From assembly GCA_963575745.1 (NCBI GenBank), contig CAUYUJ010016342.1, forward strand, positions 156,001 to 220,000: a stretch of DNA of 64,000 nt. The letters run 5' to 3'. Under the pieces are notes generated by a model. The model did not search any database. It saw nothing but the letters and a program-made list of their open reading frames with translations, and was not told the DNA's origin. Of this stretch, positions 1-11,388 are shown in pieces (position 1 is the stretch's first letter; each line of letters starts with the position of its first letter). The position numbers and the translations under genes are program-made. The DNA comes from Prorocentrum cordatum (Eukaryota; Sar; Dinophyceae; Prorocentrales; Prorocentraceae).

Positions 1-400
1 TGGCGATCAATTGTGACTGGATTAGCGGGGATGCGCGAACCGCCAAGACATACCTTATCAGAACAACCCGTGTCGCAGACGTGGAGAGGACATAAGGCAT
101 GCTAATGGGGATGGCCTCACGTTTGCATGGTCCACCTGTTTGTCCTACAGATGCGCCCCCCCCCCATGAGCAGCGTTTGGCTGCAGGGAGGGGAGGAGCA
201 AACCATCGAAAAGGCGAAACGCCGATCAACGACCCCAACCGACCGACCATGTCACACACCACACCCCCGCGCGCACGGCCGGCAAGGCCCAGAGCAGAAA
301 CCGTGGATGGGGGCAAAAGAGCAGATGCAAATGTCACGGGATCGGCGCCCAGACAACCCGCTGGACAAAGGCCAGCCGCAGACGGAGCACACAAAGATAA
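1..400. other. Unassigned GC-rich sequence
   Basis: No domain, RNA gene or repeat was recognised. Long overlapping frames enter the following (GGA)n tract and change residue class there, which is typical of fortuitous frames. Confidence 0.5.
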
Positions 401-780
401 TGGAGGGGGAGGAGGAGGAGGAGGAGGAGCAGGAGCAGGAGGAGGAGGAGGAGGAGGAGGAGGGGGGAGGAGAGGAGGAGGAGGAGGAGGAGGAGGAGGA
501 GGAGGAGGAGGAGAAGGAGGGGGAGGAGGAGGAAGAGGAGGAGCAGGAGGAGGAGGAGGAGGAGGCGGAGGAGGACGAGGAGGACTTTCCCCGACTTTCC
601 CCCAGGACTACGCCCCAGGAGGAGGAGGAGGAGAAGGAGCAGGAAGAAGAGGAGGAGGGGGAAAAGGAAAAGGAGGAGGAGGAGCAGGAGCAGGAGGAGG
701 ACGAGGAGGAGGAGGCGGAGGAACAAGAGGGGGGGCAGGAGGAGGAGGAGGAGGAGGAGGAGGAGGAGGAAAGAGGGGAG
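401..780. repeat. (GGA)n microsatellite, interrupted
   Basis: Two runs of GGA triplets with GCA and AGA interruptions, separated at about 581-612 by a short non-repeat segment containing a doubled CTTTCCCC. Apparent proteins are poly-Gly, poly-Glu or poly-Ser depending on frame and strand, so no coding role is inferred. Confidence 0.95.
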
Positions 781-1510
781 CACAGAGGAAACAGCGCGAC
801 AGGTGTAAGTGGCGCTCGGTGGGTGGCCGACGGCAGCTCCCAACGTTTCCAGGCGAGGGGGGCGCAGGGGGGGGGGACCTGGCCCCGCCCCACGCCTCCT
901 CCGTGTTTCGTCCTCTCCAGGCTCCGCGTTCTGCTCCCGCACCCCTCCCCCCTGTTCAACATTCTGGCCGCCGCCATCCTCGCGCTTCATCTCCTGGGGG
1001 GGGGGGGGGCGAGGGACCAACAAAAAGAAAGGAGGACATGCTTTTGTTCAGGTCCAAGCGGCCGCCAATCATTGCCCACCGCCGAGCGCAGCAGCATCAG
1101 AGAGCGAGCCGCCCAGGCCAGAGAGCCCATCCGAAATCTAAACGACCGCGAAAGCGAGAGGAGAGGAAGCGGACAGGAAGCGGATCGCATGCCAGATTGC
1201 TGCCGAAGGCCGCACTGCCAGACCACCCACAAGCACGTAAGATGGCGTCTCTCTGCTGCTCGGTCTGAGCTCGGGGGAGAGAGGGGAGGTGGAGAACGTG
1301 GGGCAAGAGCGGGGCGGCGGGCCCGAGACCACCCGCGTACTACGGCGCTCACAGAGCTTTGCATCCCGAGTGCCCCGAAGCCGAACACATCTCCAGTGAT
1401 CAACACTCCGCACTGAATGCCCCATGCAGTCGGGCTGCTGACACCAGGAGCGCCGAATCAGGAACGGACCTCCTTTCTGGCCCCGAGAGTTCTCGGGTGC
1501 ACGAGGATAG
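781..1510. other. Unassigned sequence between repeats
   Basis: GC-rich, with short G and C homopolymers near 870 and 1000. No family is recognisable in any frame. Confidence 0.4.
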
Positions 1511-1689
1511 CTACTCCAGATTTCGTAATAAAGGGAGGGGGTCTCATTTCGGGGGTCTTCCAGGCTATATTGGAGGGCCTGGGGGGTCTGGGGACGATGT
1601 TTTGGAGGGTTCTCCCACGGGGGGGGTCTGAGCTGTCTTGCCTTGGAGGGTCCAGACCCCCTCCCTTTTATCACGAACTCTGGAGCAGA
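1511..1689. mobile_element. Family C inverted-repeat element, copy 1
   Basis: About 180 bp. It begins CTACTCCAGATTTCGTAATA and ends with the near-reverse complement (rc of right end: CTGCTCCAGAGTTCGTGATA). G-rich arms follow on both sides (GGGAGGGGGTC and its complement). A second copy with the same ends and interior lies at 39843-40016. The size, inverted ends and lack of an ORF suggest a non-autonomous foldback or MITE-like element; its mobility is inferred from the two copies. Confidence 0.75.
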
Positions 1690-1965
1690 GGAACGGCCAC
1701 GGAAGGACCCAGCAGGCACGTGGAGCTCCTCCCGAGCCCCCGGCGGTCCTCGCAGCAGCGCCTTGCTGCACGCTGGAGGTCCGGGCAGACCTCCCTCCGC
1801 CGAGCACGAAGGGGGGGGGAGGGCAGGAGCCGGGCGGCGCCGCGGGGGCCCCCCCCGGCGAGGGCGCGGCGCCCCGCCTCGCGGTCCAGGTCGGCCGCGC
1901 CCGCCACCCGGGACTCGAGGACCGCCGTCTGGACCTGGGGGCGCCGGCGCACAACTGCAGTCAAG

Positions 1966-2098
1966 GAGGAGGAGGAGGGGGAGGAGGAGGAGGAGGAGGA
2001 GGAGGAGGAGGAGGAGGAGGAGGAGGAGGAGGAGGAGGAGGAAATGGAAGGAGGCAGGAAGGAGGAGCAGCAGGAAGTCGGAGGAGGAGGAGGAGGAG
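1966..2098. repeat. (GGA)n microsatellite
   Basis: Near-perfect GGA triplets at about 1966-2041 and a shorter run at 2078-2098, separated by an AGGAAGGAGCAG-like segment. Confidence 0.95.
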
Positions 2099-2639
2099 GG
2101 ATATCGCTTCAGCACCAAGGGGAGCCGCAAGGGGGCATGGCACTCCCCCGTTTACGGCCAGATTGTTGTCCTCTGCTGCGCGGAGAGGAGCACTTGGATG
2201 TTCAAGGGGGAGGACGATCCCAGCGACAGCAGACCCCGGACAGCCCCCCTTGGACTCCGGCCAGCCCCCCTCGGACAAGCCTGCCCGGGATCTTCTCCCA
2301 CAAGATGCGACAGGGCACGTGCGACAGGGCACGCAGCCCCGTGTTGGCACCAGGAGAGCCCGGGTGCACGGAGAGGGGGCGGGAGGAACGGCCACGGCGC
2401 GGCCGGAGGAACAGCGAGCCCCTGCCGAGTCCCGAGCGGTCCTGACCTCGGCGTCTTCCCTGTGAGACGGAGCCAAGGCTGGAACAGAATCGGACGGGGA
2501 CAAATCGAAAATCTCTGACCTCCAGCGGCCCTGCAGGACGCAACGGTCGATGATCCCCAGAGCGTGCTGGCGCCTACGTGCGCAGCTCTTGGTGATGAGA
2601 GGCACACGGGGTAAACTCACATTCGGCCAACCCATCTTT
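2099..2639. other. Unassigned sequence
   Basis: GC-rich, with a local near-duplication GGACAGCCCCCCTTGGACTC / GGCCAGCCCCCCTCGGACAA around 2238-2280. No coding family recognised. Confidence 0.4.
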
Positions 2640-2848
2640 AGGAGGCAACTCCTGGGAGGTCTTCGTCAGTCAGGAAGAATAAGGGCGATCGAGCCTCATT
2701 CAGGAGCCAAAGAGCCCGATGAGGCCAATTAAGCCCAGGATTAAGCCGTATTACATGGGATAGGCCCAGATCAGACAGGATTCAGCTGGATTGGGCGGGA
2801 TTAAACAAGATTGGGCAAGTTTTCGACAATGGATATACCAGCGTCGGT
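2640..2848 (+). repeat. Family D dispersed repeat, copy 1
   Basis: Starts AGGCAACTCCTGGGAGGTCT and ends near TATACCAGCGTCGG. The AT-richer interior carries degenerate units of the type GGATTNNGCNGGATT. The same conserved ends in the same order recur at 31645-31845 and 43339-43457, so this is a dispersed family with defined termini. No coding capacity and no clear inverted repeat. Confidence 0.7.
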
Positions 2849-3102
2849 TCTGCTGTTGACCTCACAGGAGTCGCATCGTAAACATATCCTGGGCATCATC
2901 GAATCGGGCGCTGCGGTCGTTCGGGAGGGCTCTGCGCATCATCGAATCTCGTGGGCGGCAAACATATCCGCATCTGCGGCTTCGCAGGCCTGGCCCCGGG
3001 GCGGCGACTTCGCGGATACGGGGCGCTGTTTCGCAGATGCTCCGCGAAGGACGTGTCCGCGCGACCGCGTAGCTGCGGGATCGCGCGCTGGAATCCAGAC
3101 TC

Positions 3103-3273
3103 GGGAAACCAAAAGGTACCCATACCGGTACTCCCTGGACCTCTCCTGGGGTGCGTTCTGACCAGAACTTTGAGGCGAGTCCAGCGGTGGCGAGGAGGGC
3201 TTGCCAGGAGGCCCAAAGAGGGGAAACCGATGAGAATGTAGTCTGTGGTACGGGCACCTTTCCCTCCTCTGAC
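3103..3273. mobile_element. Family B inverted-repeat element, copy 1
   Basis: Left end contains AAAGGTACCCATACCGGTAC; the right end is its approximate reverse complement, GTACGGGCACCTTTCCCTCC. The interior carries GACCTCTCCTGGGGTGCGTT and TGGCGAGGAGGGCTTGCCAG. Related copies lie at 7629-7929, 35089-35263 and 38346-38478. Confidence 0.75.
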
Positions 3274-6200
3274 AGACCGCGAGGGCGCGAATGCGGACAC
3301 TCCCGCCGGTCGTGAGTGCTCCAGCGCGTAGCCGCTCTGGAACGCTCCGAGATCGTCCCAGGGCGCTCCGAGAGGAACGGACCCTGGCCCTGGGCCCGCC
3401 TGGGCGCGCGCGGGCAGTGCGGCGAGGGCGCTCGGCTGGTCCGCAAAGCAGCCTGGCCAGCCTCGAGCCCAGGAGCTCCCGCGCATCCAGGAAAAACTGG
3501 ACGCAGCGGGTTTTCGTAGATTGCGGCCTCTGGGGGACCTCGCCGGGCCCCCAGACCGTCAGAAAACGAAGCGGGATGCGACACGGGTCCTGGGGGGAAG
3601 GAGAAGACGACTTCCGGGGACCGTGCGCTGGAAGCAAAAAAACTATACGACCGAGCTCTGGGCAGGGCGCGCACGGTCATCGCGGCGAGAGCGCCCGGCT
3701 GCTCAGGGGAGCAACCAGCAAGATTGTCTGGCCAGCCTCGAGCTCATCCATGTTCCCAAGGACATGCCCGGGGCCGATATGACATTTTCGGGGGTGTCCT
3801 CCCCAGCAGCTGGGGGGCGGCTCCTTCGGATCGGCGCCGGGGTCAAGGTGACGCCAATCACGGGGATAGGAGTGTGCTTGTGAGGTCGCTTGCAGTTGTG
3901 GGCAACGCGCGAAGCGAGAAGTGCGTCAATCACTCAAGGCAGAGCTCGCAAACGTCGTCCGAGCACCGATGAGCATGAAAGAGAAGGGTCCTGGAGGAAC
4001 GCGGCCCCGTAAATTTTCGACCCCATGACTGGAAAGCGTGTTCAGCGGGCCAGTCGCCGCGTGTCGATCCCCGTGCTGTCCTGCGCACGTCGCAGGTGCA
4101 CCTCGCTGCCCACGAAGAAGTGCACACCCAAACACGGTGCCGAAAGCGGGCGCAGCATGGTGTATCACGCAACACAGGCGTGCGGCAAAATCTGTGCCAC
4201 AGAGGTCGAGTCAGCCGTTTGCCGCAACGGCTGCGGACTTGTCCCGAGTCGTTCCCGAGGGCGGCCCCAGGGCGTGGCTAGGGCCCTGGGAGGCCAAAGG
4301 TTGCCCAGAGCCTTCCGCCACCACATTTGCTTCCCGACCGCGAGGATGATGTCAGGGACGGAGGAAAACCTAGGAGAGCATTGTTATGTTTGCGGCGATA
4401 GCGGACGTTTTAAAAGGGAGAGGGGGGGGGGAGGAACGGGGGAGCAGGAAGTACCGTCACCCCCGCCGTGTGGATCTGGCAGCACAGACTGTGATGTTGG
4501 ACGTGCCGGGGACGCTCTGGGGGAGGGGGAGCGTTACGCCATGGGGGGGGTGGGAGGGGAGGCGGAGCACAACGAGTGTTGTGGCCCAGAAAGTAACCAA
4601 AAACACTCTCTACAAAAGGCGGGTGGCCCGGCCCAGTGGTCGCTCAAGGCGGGCAACGACGCTGCGCCACACTGCGCCAGGCCTCTCCGGGAGGCCTCTC
4701 CGGGAGGCTCCGGGAGGGCTCGGGGAGCCCGTGGGGCTCCCTGGAAGGCCCTGGAGACCGCCCAGTGAAGCCCAGGAAGCCGCTGGGAAGCTGGGAGGGG
4801 CCCAAAGTATACATAGTCGTCGGGTCGGCTAAAGAGCTCGGTGTATAGACGCCCCAATCTCCCAGCTCGTGCGACGCTGCGGCGTGTATGCACAGGGTTC
4901 CTTCGCCGAGCTTCTTGGCTCCTTGGCCGACCAAACAACAGGCTTGACTGAGAGGCTCCTGGGGGGCTCACGGCAAGCCTGCGAGAGTTGGCGGCGCGCA
5001 CGAGGGGGTAGGGTCAGGGGGGAAGGCCTCTTCGTTCTCAGAGGGCGCCGGCCCTACATCTATGGACCAGGCCCGCGCCTCCTAAGATGCAGGGGTGCTT
5101 CTAAGAAGCCTTCCCCGTCCCCCCTCCCCCCCTGCTCGTGGCGAAGAGAATCTGTCCGGAAGCCTCTGACCCCCCCCCCCAAAAAAAAACATAAAAAACG
5201 GTTGGAAGAGGCAGCGCCCCCGCAGACCTCGGGAGACTGTGGGGAGCCCTGGGAGGCCCCTGGAAGGAGCCTTGAAGCCCTTAGGATGCCAGTGGCAGGC
5301 CTGCATCCCGGGGGGGGGCGCACATTAAAGGCAGAACAACCACCCTCATAAAAGCACCCCGACAAGCGAAGACGTTCAGTAAACGCACGCGAACAGGACA
5401 GGGCTTAGTAAACGCCCATGGACGTGTAGTCAACGCCAATTACGGGGTGCTTGTTCTCTTTTGAAGTAAAGGTGGGAGGCACCAGGCAGGTCTGGAGATG
5501 CCCATGAAGCTCCTGGGAAGCCCCATGATCGGCCACTGGGATGTCCCACGAGATTCCAGTCGGGCGGGTGGTCATGGGGGGTGAGCTAAGTGGGGGGTGA
5601 GCTAAGTGGGGGATGTCCCATGAAACTTCAGAACGGACTACGTAACGCTCCAAGTATGACGCGGGAGATGTCGGAGAAGCCTCGAGCGCCCGACGAGACC
5701 CCTGCGGATACTTTAGAAGCCTAGGTACCCTGACCACTCTCAGGCCTCTTGCTCAACCGCCCTACGCTCTGGCAAATGCGCTTTTCTGGCAGCGAATGGC
5801 TATGGGAGCTCAGACACGCTTCGCAGACCCTCGTGGCCACGCAAGAACCTTCAGAGGCCACATGCGAGGCCGTCAAGGAAAATGCTGCACGTCGAGGCGG
5901 CGGCCGATGACGCGATGACGTGCCGTCAGGTATCCTCGACATCTGCAATCTACTATACAGACCAAAACATCAGAACCCAGATATAGTCCACAAACACGTA
6001 CTACCACCGCGCAGCGCACGCCATGCCGCAAGCATCCTGTGTCTGGGAAGGCATAACGTGACAGATCCGTGCGTCCACATCAACGTGACGCCGTATGTCC
6101 CAAGCCGTGGTGAGGCCCTGAAGTCGTGCTGCAGCCCCGCTGGCCCACACGGGAAAGCCAATTGCGCACAGGTCATGCGCGCTGATCCTGTGCCAAGAAC

Positions 6201-6428
6201 GGGCTGCTCGAGCCCCACTCGAGGTCGCCCAATTTGGCGCGTCGCGCCGAGCGATGCGTGGCTACTCAGGGATCGGGAGCAATATCAACGACATGCCGCC
6301 GTGGGGAAGCCGTCGGCGTGTCACTGTTGAACAAGCACCCGCGTCTTCGGACCAAACAGAAGGGGGAGTAACACGCTGACGGGCTCCCAACGGCCGCGTG
6401 TCATCGATACCTCTGGATGGGCCTGTTT
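3274..6428. other. Unassigned 3.1-kb sequence
   Basis: No gene family, RNA gene or mobile-element domain was recognised. Minor structure: doubled GGGAGGCCTCTCC near 4680-4710, short A and C homopolymers at 5170-5190, and a directly repeated GTGAGCTAAGTGGGGG at about 5580-5610. Confidence 0.4.
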
Positions 6429-6765
6429 TCCACCACCACCACCACCACCACCACCATAAGTTGGAGGGGGGAAGGAGGAGGAGGAGGAGGAGGAGGAGGG
6501 CGAAGAGGAGGAGAACGAAGAGGAGGAGGAGGGGGAGGCGGAGGGAGAGAAGGAGGAGGAGAGGAAGAGGAAAGGAGTAGAGGCGGACCCCCTCCCCCTC
6601 CAACTTGTAGTGTGTGGTGGTGGTGGTGGTGGTGGGGTTGGTGTGTGGGTGGTGGTGGTGGTGGTGGTGGTGGTGGTGGTGTGGTGGTGGTGGTGGTGTT
6701 GGTGGTGGTGGTGCAGTGGTGGGTGGTGGTGGTGGGTTGGTGGTGGTGGTGGTGGGGGGAAACAC
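6429..6765. repeat. (CAC)n, (GGA)n and (GGT)n cluster
   Basis: A short (CAC)n run at 6429-6455, purine-rich GGA/GAA triplets at about 6468-6560, then (GGT)n at about 6612-6765 with occasional GTT and GTG shifts. Three triplet repeats within 340 bp produce poly-His, poly-Gly, poly-Val and poly-Trp frames, none taken as protein. Confidence 0.93.
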
Positions 6766-6970
6766 GCCCATCAATAACTTCCCTCCCCGAGTTGCCTCCC
6801 CGAGTTGCCTCCCCGAGTGGCCGCCCCGAACTTTTGTTTCTCCCTCCCCGAAATGCCTCCGCGCCCTCGCGCGGCCCCCGTCGCGACGCGCAGAGCGCGA
6901 CTGCCCTCGCGCCCGCGCCTGGGACACGCCCGCTCGAAGACCCCCCCACGCCTTTCGGAGGCTCCTCCAC

Positions 6971-7253
6971 GTCCTCGTCCTCCCCCTCCCCCTCCTCCTC
7001 CTCCTCCTCATCCTCTTCTCCTCTCCTCCTCCTCTCCTCCTCCTCCTCCTCCTCCTCCTCCTCCTCCTCCTCACCTCCTCCTCCTCCCTCCTCCTCCTGT
7101 CCTGTCCTGCTCCTCCCCTCCTCCTCCTCCTCCTCCTCCTCCTCCTCCTCCTCCTCCTCCTCCTCCTCCTCCTCCTCCTCCTCCTCCGCCCTCCTCTCCC
7201 CCCTCCTCCTCCTCCTCCTCCTCCTCCTCCTCCTCCTCCTCCTCCTCCTCGTG
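6971..7253. repeat. (TCC)n microsatellite, about 280 bp
   Basis: TCC triplets with single-base phase slips and a GTCCTGTCCTG interruption near 7098-7108, followed at 7254 by GC-rich non-repeat sequence. Confidence 0.95.
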
Positions 7254-7628
7254 CCCAAGGCGAAGCGAAGCGAACGCCGGAGCCGCGCCAAGCGCGCGAA
7301 CGCCGGAGCGAAGGACTTCGGAGGTCCCCTACGCTGCGCGCCAGGAAAGCTCGGCGCCGTTGCGAGAAATCCGCGCGGAGCCGCGAGAGATCGCTCTCCG
7401 ACGGTCCCGGGGCCCAGCGAGGGTCACCGGAGGCCGAAGACAGCGAAAACCTCGGCCGTGGTCTGCTCACATGTTTGGAGGCCTGGGCTCTCGCGAGCGG
7501 GGAGCCTATATCCGCATCCGCCCTCGCGTACGGGAGTCGGGTCTGCGCGCGCGGTCGCGCGGAGGCGCTCCGCGAGCTCCGCGGGGTCGCGGCCTGGGGG
7601 GGCCTGACCCGCGAGGCCGCGGATACTT

Positions 7629-7929
7629 GGGAGACAAAAAGGAACCCATACCGCTACCTCCGTGACGAGTGCCTGAAGCCACTGACGCTACCCCCTCAGC
7701 TACCGCTACCCCCTCAACTACCGCTACCCCCTCGGCTACCGCTACCCCCGATACCGCTACCCCCGCTACCCCCCATGGCACAACGCTACCCCCGTGACCT
7801 CTCCCGGGGTGCGTTCTGACCAGGAGTTCGAAGCGAATCCGACGGTGACGACGAGGGAGGCCCAGGAGGCCCAAGAAGGGGGAAACGGGGGGCGGGGTAG
7901 CGGTATGGGTACCTTTTCCTCCTCCGAGA
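7629..7929. mobile_element. Family B inverted-repeat element, copy 2, expanded
   Basis: The left end (AAAAAGGAACCCATACCGCT) and right end (AGCGGTATGGGTACCTTTTC) are reverse complements. The copy is longer than its relatives because a minisatellite built from CTACCCCCTCAGCTACCG-type units occupies about 7685-7790. The unit resembles the element's own CCGCTACC end, so it may have arisen by internal amplification. Confidence 0.75.
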
Positions 7930-8275
7930 TGCGGGTGTGTGCTTCGCCCACGAGGTTCCCCGCGCTGCGCGGCCCGCGCGCCTCGTTGAGGCGCCCGTCG
8001 TTCTCCCCGAGGGCGCTCTCGAGCGCCTGCAGCGAGGCCTGCAGCGTGCCCAGCTCGCCGTCGAGGCGCGCCTCGAGGTCCTCGAGGCCTTGCCAGAGGA
8101 GAGGAGGTGAGCGAGGAGAGAGGGAGGGAGGAAGGAGAGGGGGAGGAGGCAAGCTAGGTTCGCTCGCGTCATATCTGACGTCCTACCCCTCCCTCCCATC
8201 CCTTACCATGGCGCTGATTTTCTCTATCCGCGGACGCGTGTCGTGGCGGACCTGTGGCTCCGCGCGCGCGTGCGT
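7930..8275. other. Unassigned sequence
   Basis: GC-rich, with repeated CTCGAGG/CTCGAGC motifs at about 8015-8090. Frames encode Ala/Arg/Ser-rich text with no recognisable domain. Confidence 0.35.
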
Positions 8276-8575
8276 AGTGGGTGGTGGTGCACGTGCGTGC
8301 GTGCGTGCGTGTGTGCGTGTTGTCGTCGTGGTGGTGGTGGTGGTGGTGGTGGGTGGTGGTGGTGGTGGTGTGGTGGGTGGTGGTGGTGGTGGTGGTGGTG
8401 GAGTGGTGGTGGTGGTGGTGGTGGTGGTGGTGGTGGTGGTGGTGGTGGTGGTGGTGGTGGTGGTGGTGCGTGGTGGTGGTGGTGGTGGTGCTGGTGCTGG
8501 TGGTGGTTGTGGTGGTTGTGGTGGTGGTGGTGGTGGTGGTGGTGGTGGTGGTGGTGGTGGTGGTGGCGGTGCGGC
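8276..8575. repeat. (GGT)n microsatellite, about 300 bp
   Basis: Starts with a short GTGC/GTGT tract, then GGT triplets with phase slips to about 8575. Confidence 0.95.
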
Positions 8576-10814
8576 GCGGTGGTGGCGGGCGGATGGGCGC
8601 GCGAGAAAAAGGCCCGCGCTGGGGCGAGAACGCCATCCTGAACGACGGAGGCCAAACACGGATCCGAAAATGAGGCCCACGCTGCAGCGGGCGCAGAAAT
8701 GAGGCCGGCGCCTCAACGAGAGCAGCATTTTGGGAAAAAATGACGCCGGCGCCTCAGCGAGAGTCGTTTCCCGGGATTTACCGGGGATCCTGTGTGTAAA
8801 AAACAGTACGCGGAGGGTGCGCGGCCATCACCCAGACGCCATCAGGGGAAGAAGGAGAGTACTTTCATATTGAGTAATTGTAGAGGGAGAGGGGAGAGGA
8901 GTAGAGAGGAGAAGAGGAGAGTGAAGGGGGGAGAGAAGGGAAGCGAGGAGGGGAGAGAGCGAGGAGGCGAGGTGGGTAAGGTGCCCTCGCGCCCTACCCA
9001 ACAAGCCCTTCCCGTTGTGCCTCTATCCGCCGACGGGTGTCATAGCGGACCTGAAACACCCAAAAGAACCCCCTGGTGCTTCTCGCAAGCTGACCAGGTG
9101 AGCTGTGCACATTGGAGGAAGTGGAGGATGAGCGGGAGGACGAGCCTAAGGAAAACGAGCAGGATGCAGTCGGCGGGGGTGACGCCCCCCCGACACTCAT
9201 AAGGAAAATCGGAGTATATTGAAGCACCGACAACAGAGCATGTTCTCTGAGCACGGGGCTTGGGGTGAAATCCACAAGGGCGGCTGCACCTCGAAAATCC
9301 ATTCGCCTACGGGACGGGCGACTTGCAGGATGAACCGCGTGTGGTGCATCGGCACGCGTACGCGCAGCGCTGGGCTTCAACTGCTGCACCATTGCAGTGC
9401 TTCCTCATGGGGATAAATAATGGGGTCTCTCCGTGGCCTTCTGAGCTTCTCCCGAAGTCTGGGAGCGATCGCGCGGGGTCCTCCGAGCACGCGACTGGCG
9501 CCCGACAGGTGAACGAGCACGCGAAAGTCGCCCGACAGGCAGACGAAGGGGCGAAAGATCATCTGACGAGTGAATCCGGAATTCTAGAATCACCGTTCGG
9601 ACTCTAGAACACTTACTTGTTCTGAAGCTGGTTATATGTGGCGCCTGCGTTGGATACTCTATGGGAATTCCAGAACTGGTCTTTTTGAGTTCTAGAACGA
9701 TGTTCTTGACTGCCTACTGGACCACCCCAGCCCAACCCGAAGACCTGAATATTTCGGGTTTGGGGGGGGGGGTACGGGTTCCATCTGTGTTTTTCTGGAT
9801 GTTCCCCGACCCCCCCCACACTGGAAATGGAGGGCAAATTGAAGCCTTCGGGTTGGGTTGGGGCGGTTTGGTGGGTGGTGAGTTTTGCTCCTGGAAGACG
9901 CGTGGCGGCTCTAGAAATTTGATGCGCCTGTCGGACGTTCGCTTCGCCGCTCTAAAACAAAAATCGCTCGGCAGGTCCTGGGGAACGCGCGCGCACGAGA
10001 TGCTTGCGGTCGGGCGTCCGAGGCCTCTCTGTGTGCGTGCGTCGGGGAGCAGGCTCTGGCTTTGGGAGCCCCGGAGTGCCACTCGTGCCGTCGGGCGCTG
10101 CGTGTCCGCTCGGCTCGGGCCTGCGCCGGCGCAGAACGTCTCGCAAAAGGGACGCGGCCTGACCTGAGGAACGACAAACGAAAGAAGGGAGACATCGTGG
10201 TGGAAGAACAAACACCTCGGCAGAAGCAGCGGGATGATGGAGCATGGGCAAGATAAGGTTCCGTAGGCGGAGACGCGAGGAACGAGGCCCCTGTCTTGCA
10301 GGGAACACCAGGGAGGCTCGCCGCCAAAAAGGGTAGCGGAACGCGTGCAAGCCGAAGGAGCGGCCGAGCCACTTTTGGAAAGCAACTGCTCCCGACTCAA
10401 GCCAGGCCCCGTACCTCGCCGCCGCCACTTCCCCGGAACGGCCTCGGGGCGGAAACCGCTGGCTGACGGCAGTTTGGGCCGAAGTCCATGTTGGAAAAAT
10501 GCCCTCCACCCAGGAGGGAACGAAACGCACGAACAGGTTTCGGATCCCACTGTCTGGTATGATCAAAGCATACCTCGCTGTCCGAGACTACTTGCCCCAG
10601 GGATCTGGCTGAGATGACCTGGATCATCGATCGCCGCGTGCCGAAGGCGTGCTATCGACATCTGGCGATGGAGGGGGGGAGGAGGACGAATCGAAGACTC
10701 GAGGGAGCTGGGGCAACACGGTCGACGCAGCTGCGCGGGCGCAGAAGCGCTGGGGTGGGCAAGCCCAGGAGCCCTTCCTGCAGCACCTGCTTTGAGCGCC
10801 CACGCGAGGGCACC
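8576..10814. other. Unassigned 2.2-kb sequence
   Basis: No domain recognised. At about 8660-8765 a phrase (GGCGCCTCAACGAGAG / GGCGCCTCAGCGAGAG preceded by AAATGA.GCC) is repeated. At about 9485-9550 CGACTGGCGCCCGACAGGTG / CGAAAGTCGCCCGACAGGCA is duplicated. The tract 8880-8970 is purine rich. Confidence 0.4.
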
Positions 10815-10880
10815 TTTTGCAGGAGGGAGGAGGAGGAGGAGGAGGAGGAGGAGGAGGAGGAGGAGGAGGGAGGAGGAGGA
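10815..10880. repeat. (GGA)n microsatellite
   Basis: GGA triplets on the plus strand. Together with the array at 11060-11230 it brackets a family A element. Confidence 0.9.
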
Positions 10881-10919
10881 GGAAGGGGAAGAGGGAGGAC
10901 GTCCAGAGAACAACGAATT

Positions 10920-11039
10920 GCATAAAAATCATCTTCTCGGAGATCCGCGCAGACTTCCGGGATCGGCGCTGGAGCCAGGGGCGCCGCCAAAGGCGACGCA
11001 GATCCAGGAAACCCACACGGAGCCCCGAAAGATTATGCT
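10920..11039. mobile_element. Family A inverted-repeat element, copy 1
   Basis: About 120 bp between two (GGA)n tracts. Left arm: GCATAA, then TCGGAGATCCGCGCAGACTT and GATCGGCGCTGG. Rc of the right arm: GCATAATCTTTCGGGGCTCC and GGATCTGCG. Four relatives (33258-33432, about 36505-36632, 37999-38151, 39540-39680) share the TCCGCGCGGATTTC core in both arms and a GC-rich centre containing GGCGCTGGAG. Confidence 0.75.
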
Positions 11040-11059
11040 CATGACGTCTTGCCTTCGTC

Positions 11060-11230
11060 GAGAGGAGGAGGAGGAGGAGGAGGAGGAGGAGGAGGAGGAG
11101 GAGGAGGAGGAAGAGGAGGAGCAGGAGGAGGAGGAAGAGGAGGAAAGGGGGACGAGGAGAAAGCGGAGGAGGAGGAGGAGGAGGAGAAAGAGGAGGAAGA
11201 GGAGGAGGAGGAGGAGGAGGAGGAGGAGGA
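11060..11230. repeat. (GGA)n microsatellite at the 3' end of element 2
   Basis: GGA triplets with AGA and GCA interruptions ending exactly where element 2 begins (minus-strand 3' end). On the element strand the tail reads TATAAAACAAATCC and then (TCC)n, an A-rich end joined to the microsatellite. Confidence 0.93.
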
Positions 11231-11388
11231 TTTGTTTTATACCATCGACCATGATGCAGCCCACGTAAGCCTCAGGGGTGGGCGAGTCCACCTGAGGGAA
11301 AAACTGATCCTCAACAAGACGCAATGGACAGTTGAAAAGAAGCGAAACAGCGAGGGGAACCACGTACTGTGCAAACGTGAACAACCCC

